From: Megachile rotundata
Lineage: Eukaryota; Arthropoda; Insecta; Hymenoptera; Megachilidae
Direction of reading: 5' to 3'
DNA length: 64,000 bases
Assembly (NCBI RefSeq): GCF_050947335.1
Contig: NC_134983.1
Coordinates: forward strand, 4,278,001-4,342,000
The notes beneath the pieces were generated by a model, which did no database searches, had not been told where the DNA came from, and saw only the letters and a program-made list of their open reading frames with translations. Positions 10,896-22,835 of this stretch are shown here, one piece after another; the first letter of the stretch is position 1; every line of letters begins with the position of its first letter. The position numbers and the translations under genes were made by a program.

Positions 10896-11723
10896 TATAC
10901 AGGGTGTCCAGCGATTTACTAGCCAGCGTTTTTCTCGTAAATGACTGGCACTAGAAAAAAATGAATTGAGTTATGAGTTCATTTGTTTCATACATTACAT
11001 CTTTTTCATCGTCTCAACGACAATACCAACAGGCGAGTGAGATATCATTTTATGTAAAAATACTGTAACTTTTAAGTCTCATAACTAAAGAAAAAATTAA
11101 TATAAAAATCATTTATTATAATGTTTTGAAAAGATCTCGAGAGAAGCTACAAGAATATGCAATAAAAAATAGGGGGTTCTATTTACAATTTTGAACCCCC
11201 CTTGTACTCCCGCGTACCTAGGAGTTGGGAATGATCAGTATTCATGTCAAAAGATAGCTTTTTTGAAACATCGTAAATTTGTAATTGTTGTAAATTTATT
11301 TATTTTTTTTAAACAACTGTGTATTTTCTTTTCGCCAGTCAATTTATCTCATTATTCTGTGCATAAAAGTATTAGGGTAAGATTATTGAAAAATGAATAT
11401 TTTGTAAGATATTTTGTAATTTGTCAAAATATTGGAACTTTCAAACCTTAATAACTCAAAAAGTTTTTAATCAAAAAATACTTTATCATAGTGTTTTAGA
11501 AAGCTCTCGAGGTAAGCTACAAGAATATGCAAAAATATATAGGGTGTTGCATTTAAAAAAATTGAAGTGACTTTCACGTGACCTTCCAGTGACTCTTCAA
11601 GGTCATAATGATATTGCCAGTAAATAGAACATTTTAAACCCTACAACTTTTGTCTGAAACATTTTTTGATAAAACATATTTTTCGAAATATTCAAGGGTT
11701 CCGACCTTTTTTATACACCATGT
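10896..11723. repeat. Dispersed repeat with duplicated ~370-bp module
   Basis: It starts TATACAGGGTGTCC and ends around ATACACCATGTA, an imperfect inverted version. Inside, a module with CTCGAG followed by AAGCTACAAGAATATGC occurs at about 11137-11160 and again 370 bp later at 11507-11530. Flanking words (ATAACT, TTTTTAATC-like) repeat at the same offset, and a weaker third copy may sit at 11638-11700. Between them lies a stretch with CACGTGACCTTC and CAAGGTCA. No coding frame was found. It behaves like a non-autonomous element of unknown class. Confidence 0.5.
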
Positions 11724-12740
11724 AAAAATGTGATTTGTCAAATTTCTGTATGGAAATTGAAATTTGAGAATTTTTAAATTAAATACGAAAAATTTTCAGA
11801 TGAATTACTTTTTCATTGTGATATTAAATAGAAAGTTACGTATAAAGGAGACATTTATATTGCGTTGAACAGAATTTTACAAGTATCATAAATGTGTTCC
11901 AGAGGACTAAGAGATAAATTGGATTTAACATTATCAATCTATAAAATAATACAAAATAAATAATGCAAAATATTAAATATACGCTAATTCTACTTTGTCT
12001 TCATTAATAACGTGATACAGGTTACTTCATTTATATAATAAATTTCGTTTTTTAATTCATAATTTATGCAAGGTAAGACATAAATCTAATGACAAAGTTT
12101 GTGGGTACTTTTTGTAGATAAAAGTTAATCGATTGAAATTAAAACAAATGTGCATAATAAATCTGACTAGTGTAAAAAATATATAGAAGTAAAGCTTACA
12201 AATAACTGTAAATTCGTATGGTAGACATACTGTGTTGTAGAACGAACATAATTTATTGTATATTTCAAGTTTATGAAACAGATAATTTTTGGATATAAAT
12301 TAATCAATTCATTTTTTATTATTTTTTTACTTTACAGTGATCAGTACGTAATAAGTGTTTTTAAAAGTGTTGACATGTGAGGTCCACAAGGAATTCCTAT
12401 TCATATAGAATTATTGATATATTAACAAAATTATAAATTAATGTGAGTTTATACTTCTGTAAAAACATAAGCACATTGTATAAAACATTTAATACAGTGC
12501 ACATAAAATGCTCTTTGATTTTTATGTAAATATTATTCTGTTATACTGATTTTCAGTATATACATTTATAAACTGCGATTCCTACATGCGTTCATTAATT
12601 TATTATCGACGTAAATGTTACCGAATAAAACAGCTATTAATTACTAATTTAATTATTAATTTAAAACTGGCTACAAACAATAAAAGTATTGTATATCAAG
12701 AACAACTCGTAACAGTTGCAATATGTGTATTAACTCACAA
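11724..12740. other. AT-rich stretch, nothing recognised
   Basis: No supported feature. Confidence 0.4.
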
Positions 12741-12741
12741 A

Positions 12742-12815
12742 GTAATGTTATGTTACTATGAACACGAAGATTTCAGCAGTAGAACGATTAAAATCAATTT
12801 CAGCAAATATTTACA
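12742..12815 (+). repeat. Inverted partner of the 10.2-kb segment
   Basis: See 10190-10273. The plus strand here includes CACGAAGATTTCAGCAGTAG, matching CATGAAGATCTCTGCAGTAG on the other copy. The open frame that covers it (12586-12852) is otherwise AT-rich and unremarkable. Confidence 0.35.
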
Positions 12816-12852
12816 GGATGCCGTTATGGTGGATCAAAATTGGTGGATCTGA

Positions 12853-14540
12853 TGCAATATATTGAAATAAGTAACAATTTTCAATACATTTCATTTAATT
12901 CCGAAATACAAATTTGATTATATCGTATAAAATGACTAAAAATGCTATAACAAATACAAATAAAATTACTAACTAAAAAAGACTTTCTCTTATAAAGTAC
13001 TTAAAGAGTTAAACATAGGACACAAATGCAGTAGGTGGTAGTGACAGATCCTCTGTTGAATTGATCAAAGACCAATTTTTCATTCAAATCCTTTTTCCTT
13101 AGGATCAATTTGAAAAAATGAATTTTATGTTCAGTAAAAATCCGCAGCACAAAAGGATAAGAGACCTAACCAGTTACAAAGTACATAAGTACATACCACT
13201 GTGAATTCTTATTACGAACTGAATAAGAGCGATGTAAAGCGATGATGGACAGATCAAGTGCTCGCAGAAGAGCTCAAGGGCACAAGCGTGCACACTGCGT
13301 GTAACGGCGGGGTATGGGTCGGAAAGAGTAGAACCACATCAAAGAATTCCGGAACAAACCCTGTGGAAATGAGTTTTTGGTGGAATAGACTGAAACTTTG
13401 CTAATTTGTAGCAGGAGTCACGCTGATTAGAAATTGTCGTTATGCGAAATTGGTCCTTTGAGTGGTTTTTGTTATATGGGGGGATTGAAGCAAGTTGTTA
13501 CAGGGATAAATTGATACCGGGATAGATTGATACAGTAACATTACTTGAACACTAGAACTACCGACATTAAATGCTCGTTTATCGAAGAATGAAAAATAAA
13601 ATGAAAAGGGAAATAAGTAAATACTAAAGCATCAAGTAACATATAGAACTAGTTTTTACCTCAACAAAATATGACAGACATTTCCATAAAATGACGACAA
13701 TAAAATTTTGACTAGTTGGTAGTTCTTGTGTGAACACTACTCACATGTAGCTTGATCAGAACAAATATTCGAACTTCATTATTTAACTGTTCATTAGGAT
13801 AAAAAATATGTCTGTGTACATTAATGTTAGCACTTGCGATTTAGCCATTGTCGTTTTAAGAAAGTAAAATCTGTATTGATTTCTCAATCTACCTAGGGGA
13901 ACTATATAAACTTTTATGTTCTAAATTAATTTGACTTCTTATTAAATCATTGAAGACGATGTAATTACGTTGTATTAATCTTTTTATATGATCCACGCTA
14001 TTACATGAAGATATTTCTGTATAATGACCTCGCTCAATACTTTTCTACTATTCTTATAAAAATGGTTCGAAATTGTTTTAAGCAAGTAAATCGTGATGAA
14101 ATATAACAAAAGATTTTTATAAAATGTGCTGGAATAAAAGAACTCATTCTCATTAATAATTTAGGGTGAAATACTAATATATATGATATAGATAAAATAA
14201 CTTTGTTGATATACATTAATAAAAAATGACGAAGGTCCAGCTGTAAAAATAGATTGTTTAATAAACTGTCAAATTTTAAGTAATAATTGAGAACATACCT
14301 ACAATTCTGCATTTCGTAAAAATTTAATGACTTCAATTTCAAGAACACAGAATTATAAATAATTATTAAAGGTTACTTTAATTTATCAGTATGCCCTAGC
14401 ATACTACCTTGCCACACAGTGTGGTAAGTTCATACATTTTAATTTCATTAAACAAACATTCTACATTTGCCTCGTGTGTACTTTTCCATTTTCATTTACA
14501 ATGCATATAAAGCAAAATTAAAAATATATTTCAGTATATT
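12853..14540. other. AT-rich stretch with one mixed-composition patch
   Basis: Mostly AT-rich. About 13215-13470 is more GC-balanced (for example CACACTGCGTGTAACGGCGG) and could be a regulatory patch, but no gene is supported. Confidence 0.4.
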
Positions 14541-14541
14541 T

Positions 14542-14547
14542 TTTATT
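14542..14547 (-). terminator. Candidate polyadenylation signal AATAAA
   Basis: On the minus strand CAATAAAAAA lies about 100 bases after the stop codon of the candidate gene at 14650-14986. The spacing is plausible for a short 3' untranslated region, but AATAAA is common in AT-rich DNA. Confidence 0.35.
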
Positions 14548-14649
14548 GTATAAATAATTGGAATAAAACTTGTAAAATGTATGAGGTGCAAATTATAACA
14601 ACATGGGGATGTTTACACTAATTCAAAGTCTTAGAAGCATGATAGGATT

Positions 14650-14986
14650 TTATTTGTTCGCCACAGATTGCTTTCGTTTACAAATATGTTCTACAGAACC
14701 GAAGAATGAGAAATATATGCGTGTTTCTTTACTTTGACCCCATTTCAGGTACGGGGGATCAAACTGTCTCTCAAAGATTGATATGTCAAGCGTCAATTTT
14801 AATATTTTATGTTTAACGTCGCAAATATTTTGAACAAAGTCTGTTGCAAAAGCTGTAATAAAATATATTGGCATATCTTTTATTAAATAAGTAATTCAAA
14901 CAAAAATTGTACAAATTAGAAACTACAATATGTATTAACTTACTCCAGTCTCTCATACATTTTGTAAATTTATTCCCAATTTCCAT
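14650..14986 (-). CDS. Candidate two-exon small gene, function unknown
   Basis: On the minus strand, exon 1 (14944-14986) starts ATGGAAATTGGG and ends at a perfect donor, GGA|GTAAGT. A 91-bp intron (14853-14943) ends TTTTATTACAG, and exon 2 (14650-14852) runs to TAA. Splicing gives an 81-residue product in one frame (exon 1 adds one base to the split codon). It has a mixed, soluble-looking composition with segments such as FTKCMRDW, DFVQNICDVKHKILKLTLDI and RQFDPPYLKWG. The bases just before the ATG include TAG in frame and could instead be a weak acceptor, making exon 1 internal. I do not recognise the family, and no signal peptide or membrane helix is clear. The short intron with good splice sites is the main support. 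Confidence 0.4.
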
Positions 14987-14989
14987 CTA

Positions 14990-16230
14990 ACGTTTTTAGT
15001 CCAAAAGTATATTGTAAATTAAACTGTCTATGTAAATTATAATATAATAGTAAGAGGGTCCTTGTAAAGTTATAGACTTTAATAAATAACTTTCTTTTTT
15101 CTTTTCATTATTTCTGATAAATTGTAGCAAAGGTGTAATGGTGAAGCATGAAGAATACAATTTATTCGATTCGACTAAATAATTGTAATAGGTAAATCAT
15201 TCGTAAGCACGATCAAACAATAAAGCAATAAAGCAAAATTTGAATCAAAAACCTTGTAAAAAATATGTTATAAACAAATTGATGTTCATACACCCTTCAT
15301 ATGTTAGCGAAATTTTCATGTACTTAGGGTAGACTTTGAAATATTACATTGAAATATTTATCGAAAAAGTATAAAAGTACCAACTTACTTTTTTATTAAT
15401 TGCCTATACTGTTTCCATATTTTTTTTACTGAAATTTTGTTAGGTTTTGTATAACCGCAACTATGTTTGAGGGGCGATTTATTTCCATACAGCAAAGGAT
15501 CAAAATGGTTTCAATTAAAACTAAAATCATAACAGATATTCGTATACAAAGTTCCCATTGTACATTGCATACACTGAGCAATATTATATTGATTCTTTTA
15601 TAAAGTGAAAATGCAAGGCATTTGAATATACTACGTAGGAAACATTTGTTTAATAAAGAATTTGTTCCCAATAATATAATTTAGCAATACGTTTTCCAAT
15701 AATTATTAATATAAATGAAATTTTACATTGTAATGTAATGGTGTGTACAGTTTTCTAAAGTAAAAATGTATCTATTCATAAAAAGCTTTACCTTTTTATT
15801 AAAACGAGAAATCAGCCAGGATCAATCGGAAAATGTTCGTTTTATTATTTTCAAAAAAAGTGAAATAAAAAAATTGTATTCCATTTTGTAAAAGTATTAA
15901 AGGTTGTAGATTAAATACATATTGCAACATATTCGTGATGTTTCTCCGCATAAAATGATACCGGGGAAAAAAAATTTATATCAATATGAAAAATCGTGAA
16001 AACTGATGCGGTTATCTACACAACTAAATATTTATTTAAACGAAAAGTATCAAATCGCTTAGATAGATTTCATATAACTTTTGATGTCCATTTGATGAAA
16101 TCATCAAATACCTCACAGAAATTAATATGGAATAAATCTATTTCTTCAAATGAAACCTGTATAAAACTAAAAATTATAAATGTTTGACGAATATTTCCAT
16201 AGATGGAGCTTTGTCTCTCGTCTTGTATCC
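14990..16230. other. AT-rich stretch, nothing recognised
   Basis: No convincing exon. Reading frames here are short and AT-biased. Confidence 0.4.
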
Positions 16231-16235
16231 GCTTC

Positions 16236-16321
16236 CTATAAAATATCGTCTAACCTAACCTAATTATTCAGCTAACGTTAATAGAATGATTAGATTAGGT
16301 TAGGCTACATTTTATGGAGAG
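16236..16321. repeat. Short inverted repeat with CCTAACCTAA / TTAGGTTAGG arms
   Basis: The left arm has ATAAAATATCGTCTAACCTA and the right arm, inverted, matches with a few changes (TAGGTTAGGCTACATTTTAT). The arms are roughly 30 bp around a short AT-rich loop. The two-copy CCTAA units resemble the insect TTAGG telomere repeat but are too few to call telomeric. Confidence 0.45.
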
Positions 16322-16329
16322 AAGATGCA

Positions 16330-16980
16330 GGAGAAGAGGTGGACCTTCTCCCCGCTCACGTATTTTGATTTCGAACTTTTTCGAGAACAGTTACATATTA
16401 ACTGAAAATATTATGCTTTTATTTATTTCGGTAAAATAAAAAATTGTACAATTTCACGCTTAAAAAAAAATAACAAAACGTACCCTACTTTCCCGACCGC
16501 CCCGATCAATTTCACGTTTTAGTAAAAAAAAAAACCTAAAACAAATTGGAAATGGAACAGTATTTTTCACTGAATAAAAAATCGCTAAACAGTCAGCAAG
16601 CGGTAGATTTATTTTTCTTAGTGAGAGGTTCATGGTCTTATCAGTTTTTTTAATAGTTTGAGGGATTATTAAACACAAAACAATTTAGCAGTTTTGAAAA
16701 TGCAAGTTCTGAAATCATTGTAAATTAATTTTATAATTAGATAACCTAGTATAATTATTGTTTACGGTAACGTCAGATATAAAAAAAACAACTGTTTATT
16801 TCTACACTTATCAGTTTCCTACATTCTGACTTATCAGATCACCCAGCACCTAAAATGGTGGTAATATACATATATGTATTTTGCCCTGAATTCATACATT
16901 TACATAACCTACTCAAGTAATTAAAAATAAAAGAACATATCGTTATCAAAATCATTAAACCGTGCTCAGTACAAAAATTT
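16330..16980. other. AT-rich stretch, nothing recognised
   Basis: AT-rich flank leading into the GC-rich block. Confidence 0.4.
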
Positions 16981-16999
16981 CATACGAGCAGAGCGTGGT

Positions 17000-19960
17000 T
17001 CATGATTCAATCAAAACGCAATCAAACTCAGCATCAATCTCGCGAAGAGAACGGACGTGACCGTACCGCTATCTCTCTTATCACCCGTCCCTCTGAAAGC
17101 TCGAAAGAACCAAGCGAGCGAAATTTCTCTCCTTATAAACTCAGATACGATTTCTTCAAGCGCGGAGCGTAGATTGTGCCCGTAGCAAAGAGTAAGATCG
17201 CGACGCGCCATCATCAATTTCCATCCCCTCGGCGAACTTATCCACAATGCTCCAACGATATTTCATCGTGGGCGAACTTCAAAATCTTTCGTCTATCGAA
17301 AAGACGGAACAGTTCTAAAACACATTTCCTATCTCGATCAGCGGCATTTCCATAATTCGCCGCGGGTCATCGGCATTCCAGGGTCAACCGGCGGTTTCTT
17401 TTCCGAAACGAACGGGCATCGTGACGCAGCATCGTCTAATCTTCAACCCCCAATCGCACACGCTGTGTCGAGTGACGCGTTCGCTCGGTCACCGTTAACG
17501 ACACATATACATACATAGAGTGAAACACATACACAAATTCTAACGGACGAAACGTACAACCAGAGCGCAGGGAACGGGTCGTGCGCTCGCGCACCCTGCA
17601 GGGTCGTGGGATGACGGCGACGCGACGCGACACGACGGTCGTGGTGTCTAGAGGACATAGTGGGGGTAACGCAGGTGGTGGGTGGTTGTGGGAAAGAAAG
17701 GGACGAAAGATGGGCGAGAGGGTAAGGTTTGATAGGAGGGGAGACGAACGTTGGTCGTGTGATGATGGTAGGGGCAAAGAGAGAGTGGGGAGTTCGCACG
17801 CCGACCGGAACGGCCCCACCGAGTTTTATCCAACGATCCGGGAGGCTCGTCGAGGTAGTGGTCCGCGCCCCATAGCCGCGACAGCTTGAAACGCGTGTCG
17901 TTGTGCTGCGTTCGTTTCTCTCTGTCTGTTGGTTACGCTTCTCCTCGCGGGGAAGCATCCGTTTGACAGGAAAGTCGTGCGTGGAACGCGTGAGACCCGT
18001 GTACCCGTCTCGGCTACCACCGTCTCGATCGGATTGCTGTTATCATCGTCCTTTTTCATCCTTCGTCGCACAGACAGCGAATTCAAACTGGTCGAGGTGG
18101 TGGTGAACGCTCTCCTTTCCGGTAGAGAGAAGAGCGCGCGATTCGGATAACGAACAACCGAGACGTTCGTTCTCTATCCGCGAGGTGGTGGGTAATGATA
18201 ACAGAGGGCAAGCTTCGAGAGGGGGAGACCTCTGCTGACAGTGTGATCGTCGCAGGATTCTGAGTTGTTGGAAAAAGGAAGAATCGTCGATAATACCGGT
18301 GCGTGGTGAGCTCGTGCCAGAGCTAGAGTTTTACGAAACCCCCCGTACCGGGAATAGTAGACAGTGAAACACACCGGTAGTGTATCCGGTGCTCTAACCT
18401 TTCAAGTTGAACCGATCAGATCGCAGGACTCCGTTACACACAGACAGCCCAGCGACGATTGCAGGTGCCAGGATTGTCGGGGGTGGTGCCGGTTTACACT
18501 CTCCTCCCTTGCACGAGGATCGCGAACGTCCCGGGGAATAAACGGCTTTGGATATTCGCTGTTGGACCGCGTACGTATTTTTCTGACACACACACACACC
18601 TGACTCGTGCTACCTTTGCCACCTAGTGCGGCGGTGCCGTGCTATGGCCTCTCTCCTTAGGTTCTCTCCTACACCCCCAAACAGGTTATTGATTTTGCCG
18701 AAGTAAGGAGGTACGGATGTAGCTCGTACGCCCTGCGGCCTGCGACCTGCTCATTTTTCCACCCCCCCTCATCCCCCCTGTCTCTTGCCCTCTCCGCTTC
18801 TTGACTTCTCTTTCTCGCTTGCCTGTCCTTGGTGCTTGCCACCCTCTGACGGCAGGTGAGCTTTACGCGATCTTTTGACACACTTTGATATATACCGAAT
18901 GTCCCTACAGTCTCGTGGACGAAATTGCCCTTACAATTTTTATTACCATTCTTCATGTCTGTGATTCTCTTCTGCGGTTCTACGAGACTACGGTTTGTTT
19001 GTCGATAATTAGAGGATTACAAAATCGTGAGAGGAAACGAGAGGATATACAACTGATCAGGAAACGCGTCGTGCAACGTTGGTGTCTGTTCTTTGATTCC
19101 GGAAACAACCGGTGTCGATTCCCTGAAGCCAGACCGATGCCGTGTGTCGTATAGTGTACCGTGTCACTGAACCGTTGGGGCAGACTGTTGCAGTGCTAGC
19201 GTGACTATACACGAGACATACAACGGCCACAAGGAGATGTCGACTGACAGCGGATCGATCAGTGGCTGAACTTTTCATTACGAGACTTTGCGGTTCTTTC
19301 GCAAAAGCAGCGCTCGTAGTAAATCAATAGAAGCCACGTGAAGTCAGAACGGGAGATCGCGCTCTCTCTCCTGCTCTCGCTTTCTCTCTTTCGACGTTTC
19401 TCTCGCCCTCTAGCCCATTTCTATCTCTGTCCGTTTTTCGATTCGCGCATTTCGTAAATTTCGTTGAAGTTGGCCCGCGATCGATACGAGACGAAACGCT
19501 TCGCGTACGGTTCTGTCTTCCCGCTCCGGACGGAATTAAATGATTAGCCCTGTGATCGTTTGGATAGTTTCGTTCGTTGTATCTCGTAGACAGAACCGAC
19601 GTGATGTGACAATGTCTGTGTGCGGATCGTTCGCGAAACGTCATCTGTCCGTTCCGCTCGTAGCCGGTACGTGTTCGCTAATTATGTAAGATTTCCTGAA
19701 TTTCGATTTATCGATCCACCGTCCCGTCTAACCGGGACGTGATTAATTTTTCAACGTTTCGTGACGTTTCGAAATCGTATTTCTGTCCGGTTCGTTGAAC
19801 GTCGAGTATCGGATTCTCTCGGTCTTATTTTAGTGACGTCGACTGCCGTCGTAAATTTTACTACCAGAACTATTTCTCGTCAACGACGCGCTTTGATTCA
19901 GCACGATTTTTGTTGAGTATCGAGTGAACCGAATTTGTGGAACGTAGACATGTTTACGAG
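17000..19960. promoter_or_regulatory. CpG/GC-rich block, likely promoter and 5' untranslated exons
   Basis: Base composition shifts from roughly one-third GC to about half, with frequent CG dinucleotides, over about 3 kb. No frame in it encodes a recognisable domain: the longest minus frame (17443-17958) and the overlapping plus frames are low-complexity R/S/P/T sequence. Good plus-strand donor candidates include CAG|GTGAGC at 18856, GAA|GTAAGG at 18703 and CCG|GTACGT at 19667. CT-rich runs at 19350-19410 could bind GAGA-type factors. This pattern fits the start of a gene with long non-coding leader exons, most simply read left to right. The coding exons would lie outside the window or far downstream. 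The gene itself is not identifiable here. Confidence 0.5.
18589..18598 (+). repeat. Short CA microsatellite
   Basis: ACACACACAC inside the GC-rich block, too short to be of note by itself. Confidence 0.6.
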
Positions 19961-22630
19961 ATATAACGAGTGTTTGGAAATGGGTCTTAGAGTAGTAGTA
20001 CGTCGCTGCTCTCATTTCATTATTTTGCATTTCATTTCTTTTTTGTTTTTTCTTTTAACATTCTCTGCGTTAATAGTCGAAATGTTCACAGTTTCTTTGT
20101 GATCCAGGTACTCGTGTACTCTCAGCATTCGACTTAATTTATGCATGATATTTAGCTGACAAGGAAAGTCTCTCAACCCGAACTTTCTGATTTTAACAAA
20201 ACATTGCGAGAATGTTGTGTTATGCAAGTACATTTTTTGTTAATATCGTCGCGTAACAAACCCTGTAGACGGTAGTTATTTTGATATTCCTAGATTCTTG
20301 TGTTTAATAATTCTTCGTATTTTTGTTAAAATATTGCATAAACAAAATTCTTTAGTTATTTGGCTGTACTCAGAGTAGTTATGCTTCAGTCTTTAAAGAT
20401 ATACAACTAATTTCGTTCATATCAAAAAATTAATGAAATGAGCGCATAAAACAAAGCTATATTAATATACAGACGTTTTATTTTCCATGGCAACTTATAT
20501 TTGCATCAGTCAATTATATAATATGCGTGATCACCCTAAAAGGAAAAATAGTTCTAATTTGTGTGAAATGGATACAACAGAATTTTATTAACGTGCATCT
20601 TTAATGATCATTCAAATCATGAAGCATTGCTTCCTAATTAATAATTAGTTTGTGATAGATTGAACTTTTAATTAAACATCACATCATTTTAATATTAGAA
20701 AATTGTGTATACTGTTCTTTTTGAAATTCTCCATTTAAGTCTGCTTCGATAAATATTGATTATGAATGTTACAACAACTTCAATGTAACAGTCACGTAAT
20801 AGTGAAAACTTTTAAAATTTGAAATAAAATGAGTTATAAGATTAAACTTAAACTATCATTGCCATAATAATCCATTTCACGTCTAAAACTAACATTGAAA
20901 ACGAGTAAAACTAAATTTGAAGGATTGTTTTATTTTCATCATTAAAAAATTAAACTACTTTTTGGAGTAAATGCAACACGTAATAAAATTAGATGTTTCA
21001 ACATTTATCAAAACACGTATAAGTAATATGAGCAAATTGCTAAAATGATTTCACTACATTTTCATGATTTTTCTTAAATCGAATGAACCACCAAAAAAAT
21101 GGTGTGCGTTTCTGCGACGTTGATTTTCAATGCAGATTTATGAGGAATAAAAAATTCAGAAAAATTTGTAATTATTATGAGTGTTGCTACTACTACACCA
21201 AACATTTTATGTTAAAAAGCAAGAGAAATAGCGTTGGTATAAACAAAATAAAAAATATTTCTCTTTCGATAACCTTGTTATTTAAAAATTATAATAAATG
21301 AATAAATACAATTGTGGTATCTGTGACAGCGACATTCGTAATTAACAATTTGTTTGAATTTGTTGTATCTCCCCTACACATACATCTTTTCCCAAAGTAC
21401 TATTTTACACTAGGAAAAAACAATTCTTTCCCCATAATTTAAAAGTAGTTTAATGAATACTAAAAAGATTCATTTCATTACATATTTGTTAAAGGAAAGG
21501 CTCTTAAATCTAGCTTAATTTTTCAGCCCTCAACGTAGAATCCTTTTACGCATATTTTAGTGATCCATCGTTTAAGAGTTAATGAAATGTTTCCCACACA
21601 GTCCACAGATGTGATGCGGGTCCTGTTATCCCTTTATTATTCTAACATCTCGAAATGTCCACGAAGAATGTTGAAAACACCTAAAGAGCAGTTGGAGCAA
21701 ATAAATTAATTATGATATCTTCTTTCCATCCCCGTTTCAAAAGTTCAACTAATTCGAATTGCATAGGACATCCCGTAGATCTATTTACTATCCTTCTGGT
21801 AGAATATTAACGCTAGCGATGTGGGTCAAGCGACGAATTTTGCATACCGTTTTAGTTTCTTCTGACAAATTTCTGAAGTCGTTTTAACATCTTTGATTCA
21901 AAACAGGGGCAGTTCGTAGGCGTGTTCAAGTCAGTTCACCTTTTTGTAGATGAAGAAATACATAGAGGTGTTTCCAGGGTCATACTGTGCTACTTTTACC
22001 CCGGCTACATGCTGTCAGGTTAAACGGTATCGTGTTCATCTTAACTAATGAAAGGGGAGAGGGAATGCGGGAGATTAGCAAGGATTAGATTGAATCTGTG
22101 TTGGTGGACATGAATTATTGAGTTGTCACATGTCAGTGATTTTATCGTGATCTCGTGAATTGCGTCTTCTTAGATAATAACAGCGTTTGTTCTTCGATAT
22201 GTGCACCGAGGTGAACATGAATTTATAAGATCAAGAGGGCTTTTGAAATATGAAGATTTGTATCGATTTGATCGAATATTTTTGTCGAGGTAATACAGTT
22301 TGTAATGGATATTCTTCTCCCTGGATGTATATTATTTATAATTTAATTAAATGTGAATTGAATTATTTAGTGTCGATAGGATCAAATATTTTTAACTACA
22401 GCTTGGTAGTTTTAGGTGAAAAACAAAAAGTTGCCCAAAACAAATTGCTATAAAAATCACAGTAAGAAATAATTAATATCAATAAGAAAACAAACAAATA
22501 GCCATACATTTTGTCATATTTCGTACACGTTTTAGATATTCTATTGAATTTAGAAATTAATGTAAAATGATCTTCATAATCTTTTAGAGCCCATGTTTAT
22601 AACATTCTTTTATCCTCTTTATTTATAAGA
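19961..22630. other. AT-rich stretch, nothing recognised
   Basis: No supported gene. About 21540-22110 is slightly more GC-balanced without a coding frame. Confidence 0.4.
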
Positions 22631-22633
22631 AAG

Positions 22634-22835
22634 TGCTGGTAAAGTTTTACAAAACTGGGACACACTGCAGCATCAAAAAACAAAGCAGTCGTTTTGTACT
22701 TTTGTTTCAACTTTTTAATAGTGTTTTAAACACTATTAAAAGTGTTCACTCTACATTAATATAACATCTCGTCCTTATTTTTGCGTATGGAATATGTTGG
22801 TAAAGTTTGGTGCAAAACTGGGACACACTAAATAA
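22634..22835. repeat. Repeat with AAAACTGGGACACACT borders and a central palindrome
   Basis: The word CAAAACTGGGACACACT occurs twice in direct orientation (about 22659 and 22815), each preceded by GGTAAAGTTT. Between them is a near-perfect palindrome, TTTTAATAGTGTTT and its complement around a single T (22712-22740). A related inverted pair lies at 61.66-61.9 kb. It is probably part of a non-autonomous element of unknown class. Confidence 0.4.

Noticed and set aside
16236..16321. CCTAACCTAA/TTAGGTTAGG as telomeric sequence
   Set aside because: Only two units per arm in an inverted pair; this is not an array.
17443..17958. 171-residue minus-strand frame in the GC-rich block
   Set aside because: GC-rich DNA has few stops; the translation is R/S/T/P-biased and several overlapping frames are equally open.
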